NCBI GenBank assembly: GCA_001803705.1
Contig: MHDY01000251.1
Coordinates: 2,230 to 9,664, forward strand
From: Nitrospirae bacterium GWC2_56_14
GTDB taxonomy: Bacteria; Nitrospirota; UBA9217
Length of the DNA stretch: 7,435 nt
Reading direction: 5' to 3'
Part shown: piece by piece, positions 1 to 7,015 of the stretch
How the letters are laid out: every line of letters begins with the position of its first letter
How positions within the stretch are numbered: the stretch's first letter is position 1
Position numbers and translations under genes: made by a program
The notes under the pieces: generated by a model
Databases searched by the model: none
What the model was told of the DNA's origin: nothing
What the model saw: the letters and a program-made list of their open reading frames with translations, nothing else

Positions 1-1
1 C

Positions 2-1135
2 ACGAAGGCTTTGGAGTTGAAGCCGGGCGACCAGGAGGCGCGGGTCTCCCTCGGCATCGCCTATTCCCGTTCCAACGACAACGTTCTCGCCCGGAACGTG
101 CTGCAGCAGGCAGTTGCCGCGGATGCGTCGGACATCAGGGCGCAGTTTGAGCTGGCCATGGTCCTCGCGAAGATGGGACAGCAGGAAGAGGCGAAGTCCC
201 GGATGGCCATGGTGGCGAAGAGCAACGACCCGGAGCTGAGCGAAGCGGCAAAAGGGTTTCTCGAGGGCGGGGGCCCCGTCGAGAATAAACTGCTGAACGT
301 GAAGCTGTCCGGCGGTCTCCAGTACGATTCGAACGTAATCCTGGAAGAGGACGATCCTGCAGGCCCGAAGTCGAAAAAGGCAGACTGGCGCGGCGTGCTC
401 ATCCTGAACGGCGCCTATTCCTTCTTCAATGACAAGCGGATCAGCGGAGAGGCCGGCTACCAGCTTTACCAGAGCCTTCACGGAGACCTCCGTGACTATA
501 ACGTCCAGCAGCACACAGGGCGGATGGCAGGGCGGTACGGCCTGTCGAAGACCGTGAGCACTGAACTGGAGTACGCTTTCCAATACAGCTTTGTGGGCGC
601 GGACCATTACAGTACTGCGCACCGCTTCGCGCCCAGGCTTTCGGCAAATCTGGCGCCGGAGTCCCTGACCGAACTGCACATGTCCTACGAGCTGAAGCGG
701 TTCTTCGATACCCCGGTCTTCACCGGTCTGACCGGGAAGAACGGAACGAACACGGCTGCCGGCGTGAGCCACACCATCATGCTCGGAAAGAAGGCCGGGA
801 TCGCACTTGACTACACCTACGACACTGACTCGGCGGACGCGGCTTCCTGGTCCTATACCGGGAACAAAGGTACGGTCAACGCTTTGGCCGAATGGGGGGA
901 ATATCAGTTCTTCGGCGGCCTCTCCTACTATGACCGGAAGTACGATGGCCTCGCGCCGGGCGCGACCGAAAAACGCCATGACGGGGTCCAGGAATATACG
1001 GCAGGCGTTTCCCGGAAGACCGGAAGGGCCGTGACGGTCATCCTGTCCGACCTGTACACCATCAACGACTCGAACCTGCCCGTGTACCGGTACACGAGGA
1101 ACATCCTCAGCCTCACTGCGGAGATACGCTTATGA
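2..1135 (+). CDS. TPR plus outer-membrane beta-barrel protein, Slam-like layout (5' end missing)
   Basis: The reading frame is open to the left edge (codons from base 2 read T-K-A-L-E-L-K-P-G), so the true start is upstream and this is a C-terminal part of about 377 codons. The first ~85 residues are helical TPR units: ALELKPGD, the A/G/Y pattern of the next helix, then FELAMVLAKMGQQEEAKSRM. After a short hinge (GGGPVENK), the last ~280 residues alternate polar and hydrophobic/aromatic residues in beta-strands joined by charged or Gly/Asn turns. They begin with a GLQYDSNV motif and end in a strand (ILSLTAEIRL), as expected of an outer-membrane barrel. TPRs followed by a barrel of this size match the layout of Slam (DUF560) proteins, which move lipoproteins to the cell surface. 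Many uncharacterised TPR-barrel proteins look similar, so Slam function is an inference. It is the first visible gene of a four-gene operon and overlaps the next gene by 4 bp. Confidence 0.75.
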   Translation, partial: TKALELKPGDQEARVSLGIAYSRSNDNVLARNVLQQAVAADASDIRAQFELAMVLAKMGQQEEAKSRMAMVAKSNDPELSEAAKGFLEGGGPVENKLLNVKLSGGLQYDSNVILEEDDPAGPKSKKADWRGVLILNGAYSFFNDKRISGEAGYQLYQSLHGDLRDYNVQQHTGRMAGRYGLSKTVSTELEYAFQYSFVGADHYSTAHRFAPRLSANLAPESLTELHMSYELKRFFDTPVFTGLTGKNGTNTAAGVSHTIMLGKKAGIALDYTYDTDSADAASWSYTGNKGTVNALAEWGEYQFFGGLSYYDRKYDGLAPGATEKRHDGVQEYTAGVSRKTGRAVTVILSDLYTINDSNLPVYRYTRNILSLTAEIRL

Positions 1136-1920
1136 AGATACGACGACTGATATCCATGCTGGCTGCCGCGCTTGCGGCCATGATCCTTCCGGTCTGGACG
1201 GAGCAGCCCGCCTTCGCTGTTGATAAAGCGGGAGACGTTGTCGCGGTGCGCGGGAAGGCTGTCATCGAGCGGAAGACGAAGAAAGAGGATGCCCGGGTGC
1301 GGGCGGTTCTCATGGAAAGCGACAGCATCGTGACGCGCGACAAGTCGCGGATCAAGATGCTGTTCCGCGACGACAGCATCCTGACGCTTGGCGCGAACAG
1401 CAAACTGGTCATCAAAAAATATCTCTACAGCCCCGAGTCGAAACGCGCCGAGTCCATCTATGAGCTGGCCGACGGCCGGCTTCGCTCCGTCGTGGGCAGT
1501 TCCGGCTTCAAGGTGACGACACCGACGGCCTTTGCGGCCGCCCGCGGCACGGTCTTCACGATCTTCTATAATGAGGAAACGGGAACAACGGAGATCACGG
1601 TGCTCGAGGGCATGGTGGAGGTCAGGAACATCAATGCCGAGATCGCAGGGGTACAGGTCGTGACCGCCGGGCAGTCCTCGACAGTATCGGGTGACAAACC
1701 GCCTACGCCGCCAATGCCGGCGGACACCAGGGGTGGCGGGGCAGGGGACGATACCACGGTCGGGATGCCGGTGCTTGAGGGAAGCGCCGAACCCGCGCCG
1801 CACATCATCAACGACCTTCTCTACCTCGCCGAGCACAGTCTGAACCTGAACCAGCCCATCGAGCAAGAGCCTGCCGGCGCGACGAAAGTGCTTATCAACG
1901 TCCAGTTTCCGCAGCAGTAA
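1132..1920 (+). CDS. Secreted FecR-domain protein
   Basis: This is a 262-aa protein with a Sec signal peptide: K/R-rich start, hydrophobic stretch at residues 8-21, likely cleavage after AFA at residue 29. Residues ~33-185 form a FecR domain (PF04773): the GDVVAVRGKAVIER start, LMESDSIVTRDKSRIKMLFRDDSILTLG, then the hallmark segment FKVTTPTAFAAARGTVF at 126-142 and VLEGMVEVRN at 157-166. A Pro/Gly-rich linker (190-205) leads to a ~50-residue tail without recognised motifs. Classical FecR is an inner-membrane anti-sigma regulator with a transmembrane helix. This protein lacks a cytoplasmic N-terminal part, and no sigma factor or TonB receptor is nearby, so it is better read as a periplasmic or surface-associated binding/sensing protein. 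The ATG overlaps the upstream stop (ATGA), and GGAG at 1120-1123 gives a ribosome-binding site 8 nt before it, which indicates translational coupling. FecR domains are known neighbours of CHASE2 cyclases, as here. Confidence 0.85.
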   Translation: MKIRRLISMLAAALAAMILPVWTEQPAFAVDKAGDVVAVRGKAVIERKTKKEDARVRAVLMESDSIVTRDKSRIKMLFRDDSILTLGANSKLVIKKYLYSPESKRAESIYELADGRLRSVVGSSGFKVTTPTAFAAARGTVFTIFYNEETGTTEITVLEGMVEVRNINAEIAGVQVVTAGQSSTVSGDKPPTPPMPADTRGGGAGDDTTVGMPVLEGSAEPAPHIINDLLYLAEHSLNLNQPIEQEPAGATKVLINVQFPQQ

Positions 1921-1932
1921 GCGAGGCTTGCC

Positions 1933-3759
1933 ATGAAAAGGCCGCTGACCATAATAACCATAGCGCTTCTGACCGCCCTTATTCTGTATGCCTGCGGCAG
2001 CACGATCCGCACGGCGGATACGTCCCTGGTGACCATAACCATCGGAGAGGGCCAGAAGACCGCTTTGCTCCGCGCTGAAAAGGCCACGCCCTGGTCGCGG
2101 CTGCTGTATTTCCTGGCGGATGCGAAGCTGTTACCGAAGGCCTATGCCGCCATCCCCCAGGAGGTCGCGGTCGTCGTCGTGACCGTGTCGGCACCCGACA
2201 TGACTGCCATGGTCACGGTCGTGCCCGTCGCAGGGCTTACCGAAATCGCCATCACCGTCGAGGTCCCGAACGGGATGAACAGGAACTTTCTTGTTGAGGG
2301 ATTCGATGCTTCCTCAATCGTTGTGTATCGCGGCCAGGCTTCCGTCGATCTGAGGGGCGATCCGGTGTCGCTGACGATCAACCTGGCCAGCGTTGCGGAT
2401 ACTCTTCCTCCGACCTTTAGTGGCTTGACGCTGGTTTCGAACACTTCATATACCAGTATGCAGTTATCCTGGTCCGCAGCTACGGACAATGTAACTCCGT
2501 CGGCAAACATCGTGTATTTTATCTATCAGGCCGTAACACCGGACGGCGAGGTATATGTTGCTCCGTCGTACACGACGGCGCCGGGCGCGACCGCCTATGA
2601 GGTCGCCGGCCTGATCCCGGGCAACACCTACTATTTCGTCGTACGGGCGCGGGACGCAACGGGGAATATCGACAGCAACACGGTCGAACGTTCGCAGGCG
2701 CAGCCGGGGCTTCATGTGGCGACAACGGGGGACGACACGACCGGGGACGGGAGTTCTACGAGTCCCTTCAGGACCATCACGCAGGCGCTCTCTTTCCCGT
2801 CGGGAACGAACATCTTCGTGTCCCAGGGCACCTACAGCTCCGTTGTCGGCGGGTGGCCGGGCAGCGAGACCTTCCCGCTCACGCTCAGGACCGGGACGGC
2901 GCTTTTCTGTACGGGGTTGAACTATGCGACGGTGATCAGCGGCCGCGGACAACCGGTAACGGGCGTCATCATGAACGATCCGAACGGATCTGGGAGCACA
3001 CTCGTGGACGGCTGCACGATCGAAGCTCCATCGATTTCAGATCAGTCGAACTCGGGGATCGAGGACAGTGGATTCAGCATGACGATACGCAACACCAAGG
3101 TCCTCGGGACCTTTTCCGGAGTCTCCTTCGGGCAGACCGGCATTGTGCTGGGCGGCGACTCATTGGTGGCCGATACCGTGATCGCCGGCTTCTCCGGCGG
3201 AGAAGGCGGCAGCATCGGCGTAACGATCGGCGGCGGGAACGTTCTCGTGACGCGGAGCACGGTTTCCGGCAATGATGACGGCATATCTATAAGCGGCGGG
3301 ACGGTCACCATCGAGCAGAGCAGGATTACCATGCACAACACAGGCATCCAAGGCAACGGGATCAGCGTCAATGGAGGAATTGCGGTCATCAGGAACAACC
3401 AGATCGAGTTCAATACGACGGGTGTCTTTGTATCGTTTGCGAGCCCAACGATCACGAGCAACACGATCAGGGACAATGTAAACGGGGTCATGGTCTCGGG
3501 AAGCGCCGGAACGTCCCCCTTGCTGAACAGCAACAGCATCTATTGCAATTCGAACTTCGATCTGGACGCAACCAGTGCCATGGAACCCTTCGACGCTACA
3601 AACAACTCCTGGGACCATGAGCCGCCGACTATCGCAACACCGGCGACGACGGCGTGTCCGCCCGGCACCGACATTTGCTACTCAGGCCCGATTCCTGACT
3701 ATGCAAACTACACGGCAGCAGTACCCGGCGGATGCGGCAATAATCTGAACAAATTCTGA
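1933..3759 (+). CDS. Lipoprotein with fibronectin type III domain and right-handed beta-helix (DUF1565/NosD-like)
   Basis: This 608-aa protein has a lipoprotein signal peptide, with hydrophobic residues 5-18 and lipobox LYAC at 18-21. Cys21 is followed by Gly, not Asp, which predicts outer-membrane sorting. Residues ~30-155 form an unrecognised beta-rich domain (VVVVTVSAPDM, VPNGMNRNFLVEGFD, VVYRGQASVDLRG). Residues ~157-256 are a fibronectin type III domain (LPPTFSGLTLVSNTS, LSWSAATDN, YEVAGLIPGNTYYFVVRARD). From ~259, HVATTGDDTTGDGSSTSPFRT-type sequence marks a DUF1565 start, followed by parallel beta-helix rungs to ~560 with repeated N/G/I patterns (TISRN-like VTRSTVSGNDDGISIS, IRNNQIEFNTTGVFV, ITSNTIRDNVNGVMV, LLNSNSIYCNSN). 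The last ~40 residues hold Cys575, Cys582 and Cys601, possible disulfides. Such folds usually bind or cleave polysaccharide or act as adhesins; no catalytic triad could be assigned. GAGG at 1923-1926 is the likely ribosome-binding site. It is 12 bp after the FecR gene and is a candidate cargo of the upstream barrel protein. Confidence 0.85.
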   Translation: MKRPLTIITIALLTALILYACGSTIRTADTSLVTITIGEGQKTALLRAEKATPWSRLLYFLADAKLLPKAYAAIPQEVAVVVVTVSAPDMTAMVTVVPVAGLTEIAITVEVPNGMNRNFLVEGFDASSIVVYRGQASVDLRGDPVSLTINLASVADTLPPTFSGLTLVSNTSYTSMQLSWSAATDNVTPSANIVYFIYQAVTPDGEVYVAPSYTTAPGATAYEVAGLIPGNTYYFVVRARDATGNIDSNTVERSQAQPGLHVATTGDDTTGDGSSTSPFRTITQALSFPSGTNIFVSQGTYSSVVGGWPGSETFPLTLRTGTALFCTGLNYATVISGRGQPVTGVIMNDPNGSGSTLVDGCTIEAPSISDQSNSGIEDSGFSMTIRNTKVLGTFSGVSFGQTGIVLGGDSLVADTVIAGFSGGEGGSIGVTIGGGNVLVTRSTVSGNDDGISISGGTVTIEQSRITMHNTGIQGNGISVNGGIAVIRNNQIEFNTTGVFVSFASPTITSNTIRDNVNGVMVSGSAGTSPLLNSNSIYCNSNFDLDATSAMEPFDATNNSWDHEPPTIATPATTACPPGTDICYSGPIPDYANYTAAVPGGCGNNLNKF

Positions 3760-3775
3760 CCGAGCCATCGTTACC

Positions 3776-5707
3776 GTGAATCCTTTTTCCAAGATAAAGG
3801 CCATCACCGTCTTCGGCGTCGTCAGCACGGGGTGCTTCCTCGTGCTGAACCTCTGGGCGCCGCAGTTCGTCGAGGAGCGCGTCGAGTCGCTGCTCATCGA
3901 CTTCCGTTTTCAGCTTCGCAATCTCATTGCTCCTCCCGCTGTCCCTCAGAACATCATTATCGTAGAGATCGACGAGAAGAGCCTGGAGAAGTACGGCCGC
4001 TGGCCCTGGAGCAGGGTGCGCCAGGCGAAGCTCATCGACGGGATTGTGCGGGCAAAACCTTCGGTCCTGGCGATCGATATCTTCTATCCCGAACGGGAAA
4101 GCAGGAAGGCGGATGCGGCGCTGGCCAAGACGCTTGCCAAGGCGCGCGGCACGATCATCCTGGCTGCCGGTTTCGATACGACGGCAACTACCCCCGTCGA
4201 GCCGCCGGACTTTCTCCTGGACAACGCGCTCGTCAACATCAAGGACCAGTCCCGCCTCAGCCAGGCCCCTGTCGTGAACAAGCCAAAGACGTCCATTGCC
4301 GCGCTCTCATCGCAGGCATTGCTGGGCCACGTGTACAGCCCCGCTGACCTGGACGGCAAGCTTCGCTGGGAATACCTCTATATCAAATACGCTGACGACA
4401 TCTATCCTTCGCTGTCCCTCGTCACGGCCGCGCAGGCGCTCGGCAAAACGATTGCCGATATTACCGTCTATGCCGGCCGGGGTGTCCAGGTCGGCGATAC
4501 CTATATCCCCGTGGAGCCTGCCGGCAGGATGCGCATCGACTATCTCGGCAGGGACCGGACCCTGCGGTATATTTCCGCCGCAGACATTCTGTCCGGGGCA
4601 TTCCAGCCGTCCGACCTGAAGGACAAGGTCGTCTTCCTGGGCACGTCCGCCATTTCCACCTATGACTTCGTGGTCACGCCGTTTTCGGCCCGCATGCCGG
4701 GCGTGGAGAAGAACGCTACGGTGGTCGAGAACATCCTGAACAAGCGGTTCCTGAAGAATGCGCCCTTATCGGTCGTTTCCTTCGTGGTCCTCGTCACCGG
4801 CCTCATCCTGTCGTTCCTGCTGCCGCAGATGCGCGCCATGCACGGGCTTATCCTGTCCCTCGCGCTGATGGGGGTATTTGCCGCGGGGAACCAGTACCTC
4901 TTCGCGTACCGCGGCTACTATGCCAATTTCTTCTATCCCTTCGCCAACATGACGCTCATCTCGGTCTTCTCGGCCGGCTACAAGTACCTGACCGAGGAGC
5001 GGAAGGCGAAGGAGCTGAAGAAAATGTTCTCCCACTATGTCTCGCCCAAGATCGTGGAGGAACTGCTCAAGAACCCCGACCTGGCGAAGCTCGGCGGCTA
5101 CCGACGGGAGATCACGGTGCTCTTCTCGGACGTGCGGGGGTTCACCACCTTCTCGGAGAAGCGGAAGCCCGAGGAGGTCGTCACACACCTGAACGAGTAC
5201 CTCCAGGAAATGACCGACATCATTTTCAAGTGGGACGGCACGCTCGACAAGTTCGTGGGCGACGAGATCATGGCTTTCTGGGGCGCGCCGCTGGAGCAGC
5301 CGAATCACGCGGAGCTGGCGGTGAAGTGCGCGCTGAACATGTCTGACCGGCTGGAGGAACTGCAGGCAAAGTGGCGGGCAGAGGGCAAGGAACCGCTGGA
5401 CAACGGCATCGGCCTGAACACGGGGGACGTGCTGGTAGGAAACATCGGATCAGCGGACAAGAAGATGGACTACACCATCATGGGCGACCATGTGAACCTG
5501 GGCGCCCGCATCGAAACGCTCACGCGGAAATACGACTCACGGGTCCTGATCTCCGAGTTCACCTATGCAAAGATCGAGCACCTGGTCCAGGAGGGGAAGT
5601 TCTACCGCGTTGACATGAAGGAGATCGATACCGTGAAGGTGAAAGGCAAGGACATCCCGGTGAAGGTCTTCGGCATCCATTCCACCCATACCGCACCGAA
5701 GAAGTGA
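3776..5707 (+). CDS. CHASE2-domain class III adenylate cyclase (membrane)
   Basis: This 643-aa protein probably makes cAMP from ATP in response to an extracytoplasmic signal. A transmembrane helix at ~10-28 leads to a periplasmic CHASE2 domain at ~33-328 (VESLLIDFRFQLRN, IIIVEIDEKSLEKYGRWPWSR, VLAIDIFYPE, LKDKVVFLGTSAISTYDFVVTPF, MPGVEKNATVVENIL). Three transmembrane helices follow (~331-349, 356-376, 383-403), then a charged helical linker (YLTEERKAKELKKMFSHYVSP), then the cyclase domain at ~444-635. The catalytic set is complete: metal-binding Asp452 (FSDVRGF) and Asp496 (KFVGDEIMAFWG), purine-selecting Lys492 and Thr567 (YTIMGD), and Asn574 and Arg578 (VNLGAR). Lys/Thr is the pairing seen in CyaB1-type (class IIIb) adenylate cyclases. 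The start is GTG, 16 bp after the lipoprotein stop, with only a weak upstream CGAG. No in-frame ATG occurs before residue 252, so GTG is the sensible choice because the N-terminal helix and CHASE2 start follow it. It is the last gene of the operon and its likely signal output. Confidence 0.93.
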   Translation: MNPFSKIKAITVFGVVSTGCFLVLNLWAPQFVEERVESLLIDFRFQLRNLIAPPAVPQNIIIVEIDEKSLEKYGRWPWSRVRQAKLIDGIVRAKPSVLAIDIFYPERESRKADAALAKTLAKARGTIILAAGFDTTATTPVEPPDFLLDNALVNIKDQSRLSQAPVVNKPKTSIAALSSQALLGHVYSPADLDGKLRWEYLYIKYADDIYPSLSLVTAAQALGKTIADITVYAGRGVQVGDTYIPVEPAGRMRIDYLGRDRTLRYISAADILSGAFQPSDLKDKVVFLGTSAISTYDFVVTPFSARMPGVEKNATVVENILNKRFLKNAPLSVVSFVVLVTGLILSFLLPQMRAMHGLILSLALMGVFAAGNQYLFAYRGYYANFFYPFANMTLISVFSAGYKYLTEERKAKELKKMFSHYVSPKIVEELLKNPDLAKLGGYRREITVLFSDVRGFTTFSEKRKPEEVVTHLNEYLQEMTDIIFKWDGTLDKFVGDEIMAFWGAPLEQPNHAELAVKCALNMSDRLEELQAKWRAEGKEPLDNGIGLNTGDVLVGNIGSADKKMDYTIMGDHVNLGARIETLTRKYDSRVLISEFTYAKIEHLVQEGKFYRVDMKEIDTVKVKGKDIPVKVFGIHSTHTAPKK

Positions 5708-5907
5708 TCTGCAAGTGTATTCGCCTTAAGAATCATTTGGACACGGATAAAAACGGGGAAGGGTCGGATAACGGCGGTTTTTTCGTTGGCAGGACATCCG
5801 ATAGGCGAATGCTCTGCTCTGGAATTTGTCCGCTTTGATCCGATGTCCATCCGCTTTTCCCGTGTCAAAGGTTCTTCCTGCAATTTTTTCCAATTCTGTA
5901 CTTTTCG
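5708..5907. other. Convergent intergenic region with nested imperfect inverted repeats
   Basis: These 200 bp separate the cyclase gene (plus) from dppF (minus) and contain no credible gene. Several inverted pairs are visible: attcgcct 5719-5726 with aggcgaat 5803-5810 (perfect); tttggacacgg 5736-5746 with ccgtgtcaaa 5860-5869 (one bulged base); and ggacatccgat 5792-5802 with atccgatgtcc 5838-5848 (10 of 11). There is a T run (5778-5783) and another at 5884-5889, but neither follows a GC-rich hairpin, so no standard Rho-independent terminator is called. The 'ggacacggat' wording resembles dispersed intergenic repeats of related genomes; that is recollection, not a search. Confidence 0.5.
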
Positions 5908-6870
5908 TTATCCCCGCAAATGACAATCCACGAAGTGGCCGTTCCCGAGGTCCGTTGTTTTCGGCACGAGCTTGTCACAGGGCTCGAAGCGGTGGATGCA
6001 GCGGGTATGGAACCGGCAGCCCGGGGGGATCTGGGTCGGGCTCGGGATATCGGCGTTCAGCAGGATGTGCTTTCTCTTCACCGTGGGGTCGGCGACGGGA
6101 ATGTCCGCCAGCAGCGCTTCGGTGTATGGGTGCGACGGGTTCCGGTAGATCTCGTCGGAGTTTGCGATCTCCACGATCCTGCCTAAGTACATGACGGCCA
6201 CGCGGTCCGAGAAGTGGTGCACCAGGTTCAGGTCGTGGGCCACGAACAGGAACGCAAGCCCCATCTCGGAGCGAAGGTCATCGAGCAGGTTGATGATCTG
6301 CGCCTGCACCGAGACATCCAGCGCCGAGACCGGTTCGTCAGCCACGATGAAGGAAGGATTGCTGGCGAGCGACCGCGCGATGCCGATGCGCTGGCGCTGG
6401 CCGCCGGAAAATTCATGAGGGTAGCGGCGGAGGGCATCGGTGGTCAGCCCCACTTTCTGGAGCAGGGCAGCGGCGCGGTCTGCCAGTTCGTCTTTACGGG
6501 CGAGGCCATGGATCACAAGCGGTTCGACAATGATCTCCTGGACGCGCATCCGCGGATTAAGGGAGGCAAAGGGGTCCTGGAAGATGATCTGCATCTCCTT
6601 GCGGAGCGACCGGAGCTCGTCCTTGTCCAGGGTGCTCAAGACCCGGCCTTTGAAAGAGACGGTTCCGGCGGTGGGCTCGATCAGGTTCAGTGCGATCCTG
6701 CCGAGCGTGGATTTGCCGCAGCCGCTTTCGCCGACAAGCCCCACCACTTCACCGGCCCCCACGGACAAGGTCACACCGTCCACGGCCTTGGCGACCGCGG
6801 ACCTGCCGAACCCCGCTTTTACGGGGAAGGTCTTATAAACGTTATCGATATGGAGGAGTGTGTTGGTCAT
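5908..6870 (-). CDS. dppF: Dipeptide/oligopeptide ABC importer, ATP-binding subunit DppF/OppF
   Basis: This complete 320-aa ATPase powers peptide import at the inner membrane together with DppD/OppD and two permeases, which are not in the window. Motifs in order: Walker A GESGCGKST (47-55), Q-loop Gln98 in IIFQDPFASLNPRM (typical of the OppF/DppF family), signature FSGGQRQRIGIARSL (154-168), Walker B FIVADE (174-179), D-loop SALD (182-185), and H-loop His212 (VAHDLN). The C-terminal oligopeptide-transporter extension (PF08352) begins near HPYTEALL (247) and carries Cys285, Cys291, Cys298 and Cys316, the four-cysteine set that holds a [4Fe-4S] cluster in Dpp/Opp structures. Length and start (MTNTLLHIDNVYKTFPV) are normal for the family. 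Dpp versus Opp cannot be decided from the ATPase alone. It follows dppD on the minus strand after a 145-bp gap filled partly by a repeat. The 15 bases before its ATG show no Shine-Dalgarno sequence. Confidence 0.93.
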   Translation of the reverse strand: MTNTLLHIDNVYKTFPVKAGFGRSAVAKAVDGVTLSVGAGEVVGLVGESGCGKSTLGRIALNLIEPTAGTVSFKGRVLSTLDKDELRSLRKEMQIIFQDPFASLNPRMRVQEIIVEPLVIHGLARKDELADRAAALLQKVGLTTDALRRYPHEFSGGQRQRIGIARSLASNPSFIVADEPVSALDVSVQAQIINLLDDLRSEMGLAFLFVAHDLNLVHHFSDRVAVMYLGRIVEIANSDEIYRNPSHPYTEALLADIPVADPTVKRKHILLNADIPSPTQIPPGCRFHTRCIHRFEPCDKLVPKTTDLGNGHFVDCHLRG

Positions 6871-6878
6871 AGTTTATT

Positions 6879-6906
6879 TCGGATTTCGGATTGCGGATTT
6901 CGGATT
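6879..6906 (+). repeat. Left arm: four tandem 7-bp units (core cggatt)
   Basis: Units are tcggatt (6879-6885), tcggatt (6886-6892), gcggatt (6893-6899) and tcggatt (6900-6906). Only the first base varies. The arm begins 8 bp upstream of the dppF start codon (minus strand), so it occupies the place of its leader and ribosome-binding region. Confidence 0.9.
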
Positions 6907-6980
6907 ACACCAACGGCCTTTGTCGCTGATCAATCCAAGGTTAAATCCCTTCCGTGGCCAAATGCTATTTCCGGATTTTA

Positions 6981-7008
6981 AATCCGTAATCCGAAATCCG
7001 TAATCCGC
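6981..7008 (-). repeat. Right arm: four inverted 7-bp units (core aatccg)
   Basis: Units are aatccgt (6981-6987), aatccga (6988-6994), aatccgt (6995-7001) and aatccgc (7002-7008). These are the reverse complement of the left-arm core. The two arms can pair over 28 bp, with mismatches only at the variable base, to make a long stem in RNA or single-stranded DNA. The arm ends 7 bp before the dppD stop codon on the minus strand. Confidence 0.9.
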
Positions 7009-7015
7009 AATAGAT

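Larger units (their letters stand above)
6871..7015. other. dppD-dppF spacer containing an inverted repeat element
   Basis: These 145 bp lie between the dppD stop and the dppF start. The spacer has no gene. It holds two arms of 7-bp repeats in opposite orientation with about 74 bp between them, listed separately. In many bacteria these two genes overlap or are only a few bases apart, so the extra length is unusual. A mirrored cggattt/aaatccg pair (6972-6978 and 6980-6986) forms an AT-rich palindrome at the inner edge of the right arm. Confidence 0.7.

Noticed and set aside
928..1866. 312-codon open frame on the minus strand across the barrel/FecR junction
   Set aside because: It is opposite two well-supported genes, is rich in Arg/His/Asp as antisense frames of GC-rich genes are, and shows no domain.
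3240..3540. Possible DNA repeat or CRISPR-like array in the lipoprotein gene
   Set aside because: The periodicity is at protein level (beta-helix rungs with N/G/I positions); the DNA units are not identical and have no constant spacer.
3042..3618. Minus-strand frames opposite the beta-helix region
   Set aside because: The plus-strand frame has clear repeated beta-helix rungs; the opposite frames are Pro/Leu- or Asp/Arg-rich by-products of the repeated codons.
4766..5308. 180-codon minus-strand frame opposite the cyclase
   Set aside because: It is a mirror of the transmembrane and cyclase coding sequence, with low-complexity charged composition and no motif.
5771..5790. Intrinsic terminator after the cyclase gene (T run at 5778-5783)
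   Set aside because: The T run is not preceded by a stable GC-rich hairpin; only a 4-bp aacg/cgtt pair encloses it.
6214..6981. 255-codon plus-strand frame opposite dppF
   Set aside because: It is antisense to a complete ABC ATPase with all motifs; its end reads through the heptamer repeats, so it is a shadow.
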